64,000 bases of DNA from assembly GCF_001625305.1 (NCBI RefSeq), contig NW_017803932.1:1210982-1274981 (forward strand), given 5' to 3'. Every line of letters begins with the position of its first letter. Position 1 is the stretch's first letter. The stretch comes from Branchiostoma belcheri (taxonomy: Eukaryota > Chordata > Leptocardii > Amphioxiformes > Branchiostomatidae). Below the pieces are notes generated by a model. That model made no database searches, was not told where the DNA came from, and saw only the letters and a list, made by a program, of their open reading frames with translations. Below, piece by piece: positions 34,394 through 64,000 of this stretch. The position numbers and the translations under genes are program-made.

Positions 34394-37300
34394 CCCTTGA
34401 GGTGTGCAGTACGAGCTATTTCATTGTATAAAGGTACGTTTTTTTGGTCATAAGTGGTCATTTCCTTACCCTAGTACCAGAGGTTTCCTATTACACTTTC
34501 CTTAGATTGTAGTAATGCTTTGAAATTGCAGTCAACTTTCTAATGCATCGAGGAAAGGCCCAAAATGTCGGCTCGTACGCAAGTGTCATGGAGGGGGAGG
34601 GGGGCGTTTCGGGTCAATCCAAAGCAACCCGTGTTTATGAACGTGAATAATCGCCATGCTCATGATATTAACATGTTTGATTATCAACACATCATTGCCT
34701 TTAAATTTTAGTAAAGCTGAGACTTTCTGCACCATTGTAATTATGAAAAGAGAATCATAAATCGTAGTATTATAGAATATTGAATGTATCATTATATTGC
34801 ATTTATTAGAATATTATTGTATGTAACGTTAGATGCAGTGTGCTTGTTTGCTAGTATACATATTTAATCTTTCCTTTTAGAAGGACTGTATAAAAAACTA
34901 TCATACAGTGTATTCACATGAAACATATATATTATACTACTATCATGCACATTTGTACTCGATGTAGTATAGAAAGACTACTGGTATATATGCACATGCT
35001 TGCATTGTTACTACAAGATATTGAATTCATGTATACAATGTACCATGTTGTTTCCAGATGTATCTATAGTGAGGAGTGTGTCAGTCGTTCCTTCTGTAGC
35101 AGGGAAGGTGCTGATGACATCACAGCTCAACCAACCAACCAGCAGCCAGCCCTGCAGACATGTCAGCTTCATCAATAAGTGTAGGTGTTATATTCATGTA
35201 TAACCAGGTTCATCATTGATGAGAAAGAATTAAAAGACTTTTGGAAACAAATTTGTCCTCTATTACTCAGATGATTTTTTTTCTTACAGAATATGAAGTT
35301 GGAAGACTTCTTACAACATGTATTTCAATATAAAAAGAAAACAAGAGACCATTTCAGTTTCCATGATTGATCATTGTTGATATTAGTTGATTATAATTCA
35401 GATATCAATTTTTGGAAACTACACACTGTCATACATGTTTGTTTAGCTGTATGCTTGTTACCGTAACTCACTTAACTTCACTGTCCCACACAGTAACCGC
35501 TGACCAGCTGTGGAAAGGTGTTTTAGCTGAAGGGTCGGGAGCTCTGAGACGAGCTCGAGGCAAAAGAACCAAGAAGAGGACCAAGAGAGATCTCAACATA
35601 GGCCAGATCATTGGTGAAGGTAGGGACAATTTCTGACAATCAACATGTATTTGTATGAGTGTCACTAACATTTGCATGCAACTGTTTGGGTTGCAGTCCT
35701 TTGCAAGTGTTGGTGGAGAGCTACACCTTGAGAGTGTTAAAGAACTCACCAGACTTATCTACAAGAGCAGGTGTACATGTACGCATGTGCCTGAGTGGAT
35801 CTGACCAATCTTTTTTTTCAATGCAACTTGATCAGAATTCACAGTGTGTTACACAATAAGGCTGTTTACTGGTCAGGAAATACAAACAAACAAAAAGAAG
35901 AAACATGTAAAAATGCACATTAAAAGAATGTAACAGTTACAATATTGAAGTTTTTCTGAGGATTGTTACGTATTGTTTTGTAGGAAAAGACGCGTACGTG
36001 TGGCCTGGTCTGAACGCTCCCGTCATGACGGCCGGAGTGGTCCATGGAATCCAGAAGAAGGACAACGACCCTGAGCGGGAGAGGAAACTGATCGAGGAGA
36101 GAGATGCCTGGTACAAGATGAAGTCCAAACGGCTGAAGAGAGAGCGAGGCTGGACCGGGGGAACGTTAGGAGGCACCAGCCTGGGCTCACCTGATCCCAT
36201 AGGGAAAAGTAAGAAATTAAGATTCTTGAAATGGACTGATATGAGTAGTTACGCTGTGTTTTATTACGCTGTTTTTAAAATCAAATTTATTGTTTTGCTT
36301 TGAGTTTTTGGTTTGTAGGGACTTATTCTGTACAATGTACAATGTATGTCTTGCTACGTGTTCTGTAATTTTTTTTTTCATTCACAGGAACATTTGAAGA
36401 CTTTGAAGCAAGAGTATTAGAGGTTAGTATTGTTGCAATCCAAAGATCCAAGCTCCTAAGACCCAATATTCCAAGGCTAAGCTACAAAAATGTATGTTTT
36501 AGACCTGTATTAGACCTGAAACTATATGGAATATTGATAAAATGGAGGCTATAAAAAAAGTATAATAAATGGCCAGACAAAAGCACAAACAAGCAAAAAC
36601 AATGATTGTTTCTTTCACAAGATGTATCTCGCTGATGCACAAGTAAAGTCCTCATGAGTTAATGTGTTTCTATACCGTACAGGTGCGTAATGTGTTCAAC
36701 ATGACGGCTAACATGGGCAGGAAGAGGTCAGTACGAGCCCTGGTGGTGGTGGGCAACAGGAAGGGAGCTGCAGGTGAGATGGACTTAGGGACTGTACGAT
36801 ATTTACCGGGGAGGGGGGGCCAGTCGTCCGGGGGTAGCGTAAAAAAAATTTTCCTAGGCCCTCCCCCCAGGTCAAAAAAATTTTTCCTAGGCCCTCCCCC
36901 CGCCTCAAAAAATTTTTCCTAGGCCCTCCCCCAGGCGTGAATCATAGAGAGTGAAATTTCGAATGGGGGAGGACGAGATTTTGATTGAAAATTTTTCCCG
37001 CATGAAGCGCCGAAAGCGCGAGCCATCGCGCCGCAGGCGCCACTAGAGCCCTTTTGGCGGGGGGGGGGGGCCGTAGGAAAATTTGAATTTCAACCCATGT
37101 TTTGCATGTTGAGGGGCAAATTTGGCAGGACAAATTTCGCTGGTACATCGAGCTAGTTAAGTCAGTAATGTTACGGTCAGTCAGTGTAAATCGAAATAAA
37201 TCTAGCCTACCTTTCATCCACGAACGTCTTCCGCGTCAATTTTACTACAAACAGGGAAACAATATTGCCAGGTTACGTGCTGTTTTCAATTAACTTTGGA

Positions 37301-39736
37301 GGGACATAGATATAAATGTTAAAATAGTCCTTGGTTTAAAAAAAATACCAAATTAATCCGTCGACATCCGACATCCACGTCGAGAAGTTTGAGCGAGTTG
37401 CGAGGCGGGACCAGCAGGACCTTTGCCGACGCACGCACACCACTGGGAAGGGTGCGTTGAACGGCGAAAATTAATTTTCAAAATCTTCCGACAAGCCATC
37501 CCTACATTTTTTATCGGTATCGTTTCGATAGCCGCGATTGACATGACTTTAATCCATGTAATTTGGCTGTGTAGTCCAGTTTCGCCGATTCTGGCGAAAA
37601 TGCAAGATTTTGAAGAGGACTGTGGGAGATTTGGGCGAATACATTATGATAATAGGGATGGATATTATTGGAACGTAAAATTGCCGATTCCAATGACCGG
37701 CAAATCGCTACGATATGTATGGGACAGACGTTAATCATGTTTTGAAAGTGTATAAAAACGTTGTAGAGTTAAAGGGATCTTGGAAAAATTTTTTACCTAT
37801 ATAAAATATTTTTTCCTAGGCCCTCCCCCCGGCTCAAAATTTTTTTCCTAGGCCCTCCCCCCTCAGACGACTGGCCCTCCCCCCCCGGTAAATATCGTAC
37901 GGTCCCTTAGTAATATTGGTCATGTTGGAGGGTTGGATAGGCATATTTGGTAAATAGCAGCATTCAAACACTACTTCCACTCATTTGCAAACATAATGTG
38001 ATTTGTTATAATACTACTGTGTTATGATTCTAAGTTAGAGTGAAATCAGTCCAGGCCAGATGCTAGTCATGAGGCTGCTGCTGGTAATAATAACTTCTAC
38101 ATCCAAGTAATCTGACATGGGAACATAAATGTTCATCTTATGTTTACATTGTTGTTGTTTCTCTGTGTCTGACAGGGTTTGCTGTTGGAAAAGCTCAAGA
38201 TGCAAGAACAGCCCTGAAAAAGGTAAGAGGGCGATGACAAGCTGATGAAAATAAGATATCACAAAGAGTTATTTTTGTAAGACATGTGGATATAGCAGGA
38301 AAGGCTGTAATTTTAAAGAGTTTAAGTGTACAACATGGCCACGGACCAACCATACGACTTCTAACAAGTTTGTTATCTTATCACAACTTCTTTACTAGGC
38401 AAAGAACAAGGCAGTGAATGTGCTGTACTACATTGAGAGGTACAACAACCATACAAGTAAGTTTTCATTCCCAGTTTGTCTCGTGCAACACAAGCTGTGT
38501 ACACACAGGCAAGTAGAACATGTGGGGAGATTTAATTACCTTTGGTTTAAGCTTGTTAAACAGATGCCTCCTGTAGAGAGCAAAATCATAGTTTCAGTGG
38601 TATAGACTCGTAGCAACTTAGTAAAGTTATGCATACACATGCTTTGATCTAGAAGGAGTTGCAATGATGTCCATATTTTCTATATAGTGTCACAGTTCTT
38701 ATTACACCATCCTCTACTTTCCAGTTTACCATGACATTGACGTGACCTTCCAGAACACCAGAATCAAAATGAGGAAGCAAAACAGAGGTGGGTTTTATTC
38801 TTGTCATTCTTGTGATTGTAGGTGGAAACATCAAAACGAAAATGTGGGAATTAAACCACTTTATTTGCTTCAGATGAAGAATGTCAGGAGTTTAGTATAA
38901 AAATGTATGTGTACTTGTCTTCCACCTGATGTCTTATCCTTAACTTCATGACCACAGTCTTGGCCAGTACAGGTTGCAGCTTAGTTCAGTTGTTGTGCAT
39001 TACAAGGTTGTGTATGTCCTGCTGTTTTCCAGGCTATGGCCTGCAGTGTCACAGGATTCTACAGACATGTGGTCGGCTGATCGGACTAGAAGACATGTAC
39101 GGTCGGGTCCTGGGCTCCAAAAACCCCCTCAGTATTGTCCACTGTTTCTTCAAGGGACTAACCAAAGAACAGGTACTGTTGTCATTCATGTACATGTAGG
39201 CAATTTGTATTGATGTCTTTTCTGCTGTATACTGCAACTGAAAACAAAGGGATATCCAAAGGTCTATCCAAACTTAGATTATGTTGCTAGAATTTGGATG
39301 AATGCAAAATGAATGTATTTATGATGGAGTATTCAATTCTAACACAAGAACTACTGAGGACATGGTATCCATTTTAGTGCAATTTCGGAAGAAGTATCAG
39401 CGATTAACCTTTCCCTTGCTACATCAGTTCAACTTGGGTTGTACAAATTGGCCCACAACTTCATGGATCTTTAGCCCACATTAACCCAATCTGTATCCCC
39501 AGGAAACTCACCAGCAGCTGGCTGACAGGAAGGGCCTGCACGTGGTGGAGTTCCGACAGGAGTGCGGGATGCGCCCCATCGTGGTGGCCTCGCCCAGCGA
39601 CGGGAAGGTTCGCGAGGAACCTGAGTCTGACGACGACATCCCAGACATCAGTCTGGACGTCAAGGATGTGAAGAAGAAGGAAGGTCTCTACAAGAGCCCC
39701 TGGGAAGGCATCTACAGGAGGGAGTTCAGATTCTAA
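34385..39736 (+). CDS. MRPS5: MRPS5 (uS5m), mitochondrial small ribosomal subunit protein
   Basis: Eleven exons join in frame to 396 residues, against 430 in human: 34,385-34,433; 35,058-35,180; 35,494-35,619; 35,984-36,208; 36,388-36,422; 36,683-36,773; 38,176-38,222; 38,399-38,456; 38,725-38,787; 39,033-39,172; 39,503-39,736. The N-terminus ([16 protein letters not shown]) is basic, like a targeting sequence. The S5 core includes [20 protein letters not shown], then the S5 C-terminal fold from YHDIDVTF through [13 protein letters not shown] to RQECGMRP. S5 takes part in decoding accuracy and mRNA entry. The acidic tail [11 protein letters not shown] is outside the bacterial core. Intron 6 is mostly one transposon. 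Splice phases agree throughout. Confidence 0.95.
36788..37906. mobile_element. 1.1-kb PIF/Harbinger-like non-autonomous element in MRPS5 intron 6
   Basis: The element is 1,119 bp with imperfect inverted ends of about 47 bp, left starting GGGACTGTACGATATTTACC and right ending GGTAAATATCGTACGGTCCC. It is flanked by TTA on both sides (36,785-36,787; 37,907-37,909). Just inside the left end are three tandem copies of a roughly 32-bp unit containing TTTTCCTAGGCCCTCCCCC. Two or more copies in the same orientation lie inside the right end. A 103-codon ORF (37,423-37,734) shows no transposase motif. A TWA target and 3-bp duplication point to PIF/Harbinger by inference. Confidence 0.82.
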
Positions 39737-41017
39737 GATACCAGCAGATGGAATAGTAAATGATTCTACACCTTACCGCTCAGTACATGTAATGACAGCT
39801 AGATATATACGTTCATATTTAAAAGATCTATTTCATGTTTTTGTCCATTTCTTTGCTGTAGGTGTAGTTTCTAGCAATCTATGATGTTTAATTTGTGGTG
39901 TAAGATGTGATGTTTAATTTGGAGGTCACCACAAAAACTGCCAACTAGTTAAAAAGATTACACAATAGGCAAGAATGAATGACAATAACTTGATTTCTTG
40001 TTTTATTGCTAGATCAACAAATGTCTAGTTCACTACAGTCATTATAGCACCCATTCAGTGACAGTACCGGTAACATACAATTTACAAATCCCTCTTCTCT
40101 TGTGATACAAGGTACATGAAGCATTGTGTCTACAGTTACAGTATCCCACCAATATGCTGAAGCTTCTTCCAAGTCACTGGTCTCGAATTATTACCTGTCT
40201 TTTAATAATCTTTATTTAGAATTTAGAATTCACCTTAACAGAAGGTATTTCAAAAATTGCAGTTGCTTTGCAACATTTTGAGCACCAAGACCCTCTTTTT
40301 TCAATGTCATCTAGACATTATACTACAGGCTGTGTAACTACATTCTCTGCTAGCATGCCAATCCAGCACTTATACAGACATGCTCACAAAACAAGCCTTT
40401 AAAGACTAGAATCAGAAGGATTCATCTGACATTACAATTTGTGATTTTGGAACATTTGTATAGCTGTTTTTATTTATACCACATCTTTCAAGTATTGACA
40501 ATAAAGTCATGGTATGAAATAGGCCATGTACATGTACATGAAGATCTCTTTCTTAATTTAAAAGCAAAGTCCACCATTCTAGTTGTTATACTTTACTACT
40601 TATACAATACGGCAAACAGAAAAAGAAAGTGTTGGATATCCCTGCCAGAGAGTAAAAGAAACATGACCATTCCCTGCAATACTGAAAGGGAAAAATATCG
40701 ACACTATACACAGTATACCTTGTTAACACACAAAATTCATTCACAATTACTGAAATCTCAAGACATGCATCCTTTTAAGGCTGTCAAGTAATCATATGTC
40801 AACAAATATTTGGCATATCCTATCTCTCTGACCTAACTAGCATATGTCTGCTACGAGTGTAAGATGATTTTACTTTAATCACTTGAGTAATCTTTGTTTC
40901 TGAGAAAGACATTGATATAGTCACAACATTTCTGTCTTCTTGCTATTTCAGGATGTTATATTTTGTTTCTGCTGTATCTAACAGTTGACTCTTCTGTACT
41001 GTTGTAAAGAAAGGTTC
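39737..41017. other. Tail-to-tail 3' flanks of MRPS5 and glycogen phosphorylase
   Basis: The MRPS5 stop is at 39,736 and the phosphorylase stop at 41,018, so this 1.3 kb holds both 3' ends. A minus-strand AATAAA occurs near 40,213 and may serve the phosphorylase. No exon was recognised. Confidence 0.55.
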
Positions 41018-57731
<16,714 letters not shown>

Positions 57732-58314
57732 GTTTGCCCGGTATGTCTAACGGGGTCCTCTCGCCTGTTCACCCGGCAAGATTCACCTGAGAGAGCACGG
57801 CCTCGCTTTCATACTCCAATGCTAGACTGTACCAAATAAAATAGGGGGCAGACTTTTATGACAAATTGGCCAAAGAGACATTGCAACGTCATAAAAATGT
57901 AACAATGAATTTCATATAACAATTGTTATAACTTGATAACGCTAGTAAATACAAGTTTCATTCCTTATTTTCCTATATTTAGGGTAAATAATCAAATCTT
58001 ATCTCCCTACATTTTAGGATCATGGTATATCTCACTGAATTACTAGATACGGTCTAGCATTTAGACTATACTAAAAAAGAGGGGTAAATATCTTTTGTAA
58101 AAAATAACCTGTAGCACATTCAAACGTCATCAATATGATGATTCTTATGCCTGTCATTGCATCATAGTAAAATTATAAATTGCCCAAAAATTTTTGTAAT
58201 ATACCTCTTTGTCCATCATATAGATGATAAAAATTGTGACGTACCCTCCCTATAACTGAGGACTATGGTATGGTCTACTGAATACTAATGAGCTGCAGTC
58301 TGCTACAGTCCAAC
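57732..58314. promoter_or_regulatory. Shared upstream region of glycogen phosphorylase (minus) and CEBPZ (plus)
   Basis: The two start codons are head to head across 583 bp, which must hold both promoters and 5' UTRs. The CEBPZ half is AT-rich. No TATA box is obvious at a fitting position. A YY1-like motif lies at the CEBPZ end. Confidence 0.6.
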
Positions 58315-58323
58315 ATGGCTGCC
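58310..58323 (+). promoter_or_regulatory. YY1-like motif over the CEBPZ start codon
   Basis: CCAACATGGCTGCC spans the ATG at 58,315 and fits AANATGGCNGC, as at MRPS5. Confidence 0.55.
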
Positions 58324-61300
58324 ACGAGGAAAAAAGTTGCACCAAAAAATGAAGAAACATCGGATTCTGGCTCAGAATCTGAAGAACAAGACGACTTTAC
58401 ATTGGACGATGTTTTAAAACTTGGTGGAAATAAGGTATGGTTTGTTAAGAATAGATAGTAGGTTGCTTACGGTAATATTTACGCCAAATTTATATCGTGA
58501 CATGTTGTGAGATGCCCACGTTTTTGCACACCCTGCCCTCCCCCTTTTTACAACTTTGCAAAAATGATTGGAGGATGAAGCAAATGGACATGGAATTAGT
58601 AGAAGAGTATCTAGATTTGTAATTTATAAAGAAATAAATATAGGTTATTAGCAAACTCTTTTCATACAACTTTTGTTTACATAATATTATTTGCTGCACG
58701 TGTATTACTAATACAAAATGTGTTCTTCTGTCATCAGGGTGACTACAACACCCTGAGGATGATAGATGAGACCCAGGACGTGTTAGAACTCCCACAGGAT
58801 GAAGGGAGTGATGTAGAACCAGATGAGGTAAAGACTTGAGAAGATGGTAATGTATGGTAAAGACATAGCCACTTGAACTACATGTAACTGTTATTAGTTC
58901 TAGTTGAATGCAATGTGTGACTCATGACTTTTATTCTCAATGTAACTCTTAATTTAACTGTTGTTCCTTTTTTCAGATCAAGGCAATGATACAGAAGTTG
59001 GGATTAGACAAGCTCAAAGCCCCCAGTGAGAAGTGGTAAGTTGTATTTATCAACATATTAAAGGTGTAACAAACTTGACAAATGTCTGCCTTAGTCTATT
59101 TTCAGTTACTCAGGTTCAGTATCAACAATCCCCAACAAATGATTGATCTCTAATTCCAGGGAAGAAAAGGAAGAGCTGCCAGAAACAAGCAGCCATGAAG
59201 AAGAAGATGAAGACAGGCTGACCACAGAAACACCAGCAGACACAGCTGATGTCCAAGTGAGCGAGGTGTCCAGTTCATCCCAGACACAGGAACAGAAGAA
59301 ACCACTGGGAAAGTTCATTATAGCTCCAGGGGAGAGGTGGTACCAGACAGAGGTTAGCTCCAGATATTCTTACCTATTATTCTTTAAGCAGCTCAATACA
59401 GTTATGTGCAGGTTCTTAAATGGTTCTTGCAATGACTGTTAATAATCCATGCATTTGTGCCAGGACAAAGGATTTTGTTGAGAGGAAAATGCAAAAATGA
59501 TATAACCTCTACATAACCTCTTTATTCCTCTTGTTTGTATCATTCATCAGTTCCCAACAGACCCGACCACTTGGCCCACAGTGAACCCAGCAAAAGCAGA
59601 GCAGCTGAAAAGAGAGGCAGCTAAGTTGTTTGAACAGGAAGTCAAGCAGCACAATCAGTGTAGGTTTTCTTTTAGAACAGTCTGGACTCTGGAACTTTCA
59701 TTTTGCTGCACAGTTTGTCTGCTTACAGTAATGTTTGTCTGTAGCTAACCATTAGATATGACAAGTTTTGATCTCTTTATTGTTGATTATTTACTGTAGT
59801 GAAAAACAAGAAGAAGAGTTCAGATTTTGGCTGGCTGAAGACGGTGGCCACCGCGGGAACGTTGGCGGACAGAGTGGCGGGACTGACCGTGCTGATACAG
59901 GACGCACCGCTGCACAACCTGGCCAGTCTGGACACACTGGTCAGCATGGCCAAGAAGAAGATGAGGAGGGAAGCAACACAAGCTGTCGGTGAGTCTTGCA
60001 CAGGACAATTTCTTGCTTTGTCATTTGCTAAATTTTCCAATTGCAGAACACCAATATCCCACCAGTGAAGTTGTCAACTAAAAAAATAGATAGAAATAAA
60101 TAAATAGAATAAATAAAAAAATAACACTTAAAAGGTTCAAATCATTTCCATATGTAACCATCATATTAGCATCATAATTGCACCCAGTTTTTTTATGTAT
60201 GCCTGGCTGTATTGCACACTTCTAGTTCCTTTACACTTATCATGAATATGCCAATTTGCATTTGCTATTTTTGCCCAGACACTTTAAAGGAGCTCTGGTT
60301 GTCTGACCTCCTTCCTGACAGGAAGTTGAAAACCTTTGAGCAGGTAAGTCAAAGAAGTACAGTAAAGACTAGGTTGTTCTTTTTTTGTATATTGATAAGA
60401 GATATTTGAGCCTTATCAGAGGTTAGTGAGGAAATGCATTCTTTTATCTTACATGTAATCGTGACATCCCAGTGTGTCCAAAATCTAGCATGTTACATTA
60501 TAACGTAACATTACATTCTTACTGTGTAGCATGTAAATTTGCCAGTTGTAGTTTAAAGATAAATCCTATAGTTCAGTAAGTTACTAACATGTTTCCTCCC
60601 CCCCCTCCCCCATCAGCACCCCCTGTCTGTATTACCTGAGATCACTGGTGGGAACCAGGAGGGGAGGAGGAGAAGACTGATCATGTGGTACTACGAGGAC
60701 AGGGTTAAACAGTTATACGCTGAGTTCATCTCAGCTATACAGGTGGGGCCCATGTATCTCCTACAATAGTTCAACTCTGCCAGGATTTAGAAGATAATAT
60801 TTTTGTTTCTGAAAATGTGAAGGACTTAAAAATTCCTAATGCCATTTTGACATTATGAATGCTGTAGAATAGTAATGAATTGATAGCTCCAAGGTATCAA
60901 AGTGCTTTGCGTTAGAAATGTCACGGTTATCACATATAACTTAGAGATATAAGAGCTAATCAACCGATAATATCATGCTGACCCTTGTATCAGATTATAA
61001 AGCAGCATCACAGTACAATGTATGTATAGTTTCTATAGAATGAATGAAAGTCTTTCTCCACACATAATTTGATTAGGCCCCCTTGGCATTGCACAGTCTG
61101 TCCTTTCATAATTTGATAATGAACACTGTGAGTCTGTGTGTGAATTAGATTTGTACTGTTACTACATCCGTAATGGAGGCGTTGTTTGATGAAGCAATTT
61201 ACTTGAAGCATACATTTTTCTTTTCAGACTCTAGCACATGACACTGTGGAAACAAACAAGTCTAAAGCTCTAGGTAAGAAGTGAACAGCTCTTTCAGACA

Positions 61301-63820
61301 CAAAAAACAAGATAAGCTACAGAACGCTTCCAATAAATGGTTGCATCATTTAGTGGAATTTTTCAGATAGTTAGAGTAAAATAAATCAAACAAATTTTCA
61401 ATAAATGATCAGACTTGATTGGTGAAAGAATGGGGACCGTTCTCCACACCTACTTGACTTTGTTTAATATCCCTGTTCTACAGGTACAGTTTTAGAACTT
61501 CTGAGTAACAAGCCAGAACAAGAGAAGGTTGGTACTATCAAAATTGTCCTATGATAGTTGACTTATGGTTGCTCTTAAAACATACAAACTTCATACCTAC
61601 AGTTTCATAGAAGTCATCAAATTACAGTGTTAATTGAACATGCAGATAGGACAGCTTTTGAACAGTTATAAAGTATAATTCCCCCTTAATGAAATGATGT
61701 TTTCTCCAGGTCCTGCTAGAATTACTGGTAAACAAGGTCGGTGACCCTGACTACAAGATTGCATCCAAAGCAGCACATCTACTGGGAAAACTGGGTAAGA
61801 CAAACTGAATGTGAAAAACTTGTGTTTCTTTTGTTGTAAAAGCATCATTCCTAGAATTTCAGAACAAATGTATAGAGTCTTGATGATTTTAAATAATCCA
61901 TGTGTAATTTCTTCCCTGTTCCCAGTGACTATCCACCCCAATATGAGGCTAGTGGTGGTGAGAGAGGTAGAGAGACTGTTATACAGACCCAATGTCAGCG
62001 ACAAGGCTCAGTATGTTTGCTTTCTTTGTGGTCGCTTAGCACAGGAACTATTTATGTATAAAAGCACCTTCCCTGTACATTTATTTCTGCATTAGCACCA
62101 TGTGTTAGTACTTGTCTTATTTGCATAAGACTAAGTTATATACTTTTAGACTGATGCTTGGCACAACAGAATTTGTCTTGCTCTTGTCCAATGTCACCTC
62201 TCTTAATTCCACCTGGTACCTTAAGACTATCACTTTAAAAAAAGCAGTACCCGGTTATTCAAGACATTGTTAAGAAGACCTTGAGAGCAAATTTTTTTAT
62301 GTTGATGTTGATGATATGGACAAAATACATACCTATAAGATTTAAATTAAGAAGGTGATACACATGTATTTTCAATTGCTCGCACATTTTTTATTTGCTC
62401 ATACAAGTATTGGTAGCAGCTCTTGTATATGAACCATATGTGTTACTGTGAGAGTGATTTTCTCTTGTTTATTTATGGATGTTGCTACATTCCAGGTACT
62501 ACAGTATGTGTTTCCTGAACCAGTTGGTACTGGATCATGACAGTAGTGAGTTAGCCAACAAACTGGTCACCATCTACTTCTCATTCTTCAAGGTAAGCCA
62601 TGTGGGACTGGTGTCTATACAATGTGTTGGTCTTTTTTATTGCTTTTTTATGTGACTGTTTAGATGATAAAATAATTCTATTTCACTGCAAGTAGTTGCC
62701 CTGTAAGTTGAGGATTTTTCATGCTCACATTTGAATACATCATGTACCGATTTTGAGATCATAATTGCAAGAAGTGATGATTTTTTTATAGTAGTCACAT
62801 AACCTGTAGTTTGTATGAAAGTCACTAGGAGGCACTAGATGACTGTCATCTCCGCATATCTAATGTATTATGAATCCCATGCCAGGTGTATGTACAGAAG
62901 AAAGAAAAGGACACTAAAATGTTGAGTGCACTACTGACTGGTGTCAACAGGGCTTTCCCTTATGCCAACGGTGGGTTACAACTTTGATATCTTATTTCTC
63001 TAAGAATTTTTGATAGATATCCATATATAGAACTAACAGTCTTGAATTGATACTAGATGATTATCAACATTAAACAAATATGACAAAAACTATAATTGGA
63101 AGTGTCAATGTTTTTCCAAACTTCACTTTGAATACATTTCTTCCATGACAGTTAAAGATGAGAAGGTTGATACTCAGATCAATGAGCTGTTCAAAGTGGT
63201 ACATGCTGTGAACTTCAACATCAGTGTACAGGTATGTGTGGTATTTACATACATGTATGTGAATCAGACAGCATATCACATGATGTCAAACATTATGTAT
63301 ACTTAGTGTTCACACACTTAAGCTGAAAATGTTTTAGTCTCTACAAGGTGTATGGAGGAAATGTTAGATTAGTTATTTTTCTTGTCAATGTTTAAGACAA
63401 GATACGTTTTAGTCCTTAAAGTTCTGTACATTTTTTTACATCTATTAGGCACTGATGCTTCTCTACCAGGTCATGGATTCCAGGTGAGAATCTTCTCTGT
63501 GTTAACTCTACATGTATGTGTTTGAATACTTGTCCTCAGTTATTGATAGCATGTTTGATATTAAACATAGGGTAACTATGCTGTATCGTCGCAATGGGAG
63601 GCTTCCTTCATTATGAAAGTTAGATATAAATTTTTGTACTGACAATTCTTTGATGCTGACGCTGCTGTTTGTTTGCAGACAGGCAGTGTCAGACAGGTAC
63701 TACACAGCCCTGTACAGGAAACTGTCTGACCCTGAACTGAAGCACTCGTCCAGACAGGCCATGTTCCTCAACCTGCTCTACAAGTCTGTCAAGTCTGATG
63801 TTACCTTCAGGAGAGTCAAG
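58315..63820 (+). CDS. CEBPZ: CEBPZ/Noc1, ribosome-biogenesis factor (5' part, runs off the window)
   Basis: Seventeen exons join in frame for 550 residues, roughly the first half of the human protein: 58,315-58,434; 58,738-58,827; 58,977-59,035; 59,160-59,352; 59,551-59,659; 59,800-59,988; 60,279-60,343; 60,617-60,742; 61,228-61,273; 61,484-61,527; 61,710-61,794; 61,926-62,010; 62,496-62,592; 62,886-62,970; 63,152-63,231; 63,449-63,483; 63,679-63,820. [46 protein letters not shown] and [14 protein letters not shown] match CEBPZ. The acidic N-terminus is followed by helical repeats of the CBF/Mak21 type. The family acts in nucleolar 60S subunit assembly (yeast Noc1/Mak21). The remaining CBF domain and C-terminus are to the right. 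Intron phases are consistent throughout. Confidence 0.95.
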
Positions 63821-63858
63821 GTCAGGGTCACATGGGGGTACAGTCATAGTCAGTAGTT

Positions 63859-63960
63859 GGCAAGGTAGTCTTGTGGTTAGGGTTGTTAGTTCAGAATTCA
63901 AAGCCATGGCAGGCCCCAGTGTTGTGCCATACAATCATAGAAGGCAATTTGAATGAAATT
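63859..63960 (+). repeat. SINE-like repeat copy, family shared with 53,440-53,585
   Basis: GGTAGTCTTGTGGTTAGGG resembles a tRNA A box and GAATTCAAAGCC a degraded B box. CAGGCCCCAGTGTTGTGCC and AAGGCAATTTGAATGAAA follow. The order and much of the sequence match the 53.5-kb copy, so they are likely one tRNA-derived SINE family. It lies in a CEBPZ intron. Confidence 0.6.
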
Positions 63961-64000
63961 TTTTTATAGAATTTTCTACAAATGCAAAATTCAGACAGAC

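Noticed and set aside
37423-37734. 103-codon ORF in the MRPS5 intron element as a transposase
   Set aside because: No catalytic or DNA-binding motif could be seen, and the length is too short.

Overview
The window is eukaryotic, intron-rich metazoan DNA. Its gene content and exon layout point to a cephalochordate (lancelet, Branchiostoma-like). The conserved genes have vertebrate-like exon structures, including one glycogen phosphorylase gene with about 20 exons. There is a large intronless Toll-like receptor. An assembly gap separates two near-identical copies of one locus, as expected from a very heterozygous genome. The species is inferred, not proven. Exon boundaries below were set by hand from reading frame, phase, GT/AG sites and remembered family sequences; no search was run.

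Layout. Positions 1-16,175 hold no exon I recognise and are probably intron of the kinesin-3 gene whose first three coding exons lie on the minus strand at 16,176-18,265. This stretch carries a 368-bp inverted-repeat element (57-424). It also carries a duplicated block (12,334-13,801 and 13,822-15,707, joined by 20 Ns). A 421-bp PIF/Harbinger-type MITE sits in the second copy, and its empty site is preserved in the first. A possible 95-residue three-exon gene lies at 18,644-20,080 (minus). STYX, a pseudophosphatase, is at 21,805-24,862 (plus), and an 18-bp minisatellite begins at its exon 9/intron border. An intergenic stretch with retroposed fragments follows. An intronless Toll-like receptor occupies 28,921-31,752 (plus).

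The right half is gene-dense. COX16 (minus, 32,699-34,159) and MRPS5 (plus, 34,385-39,736) are head to head across 225 bp; both products work in mitochondria. Glycogen phosphorylase (minus, 41,018-57,731) is tail to tail with MRPS5. It has two alternative versions of exon 5 that look mutually exclusive. CEBPZ/Noc1 (plus, from 58,315) is head to head with it and runs off the right edge. YY1-like motifs cover the start codons of both MRPS5 and CEBPZ.

The genes do not form one pathway. The most notable structures are the duplicated exon 5 of glycogen phosphorylase, the STYX minisatellite whose units resemble both splice donors and RFX X-boxes, and two recent-looking DNA transposons with 3-bp target duplications.
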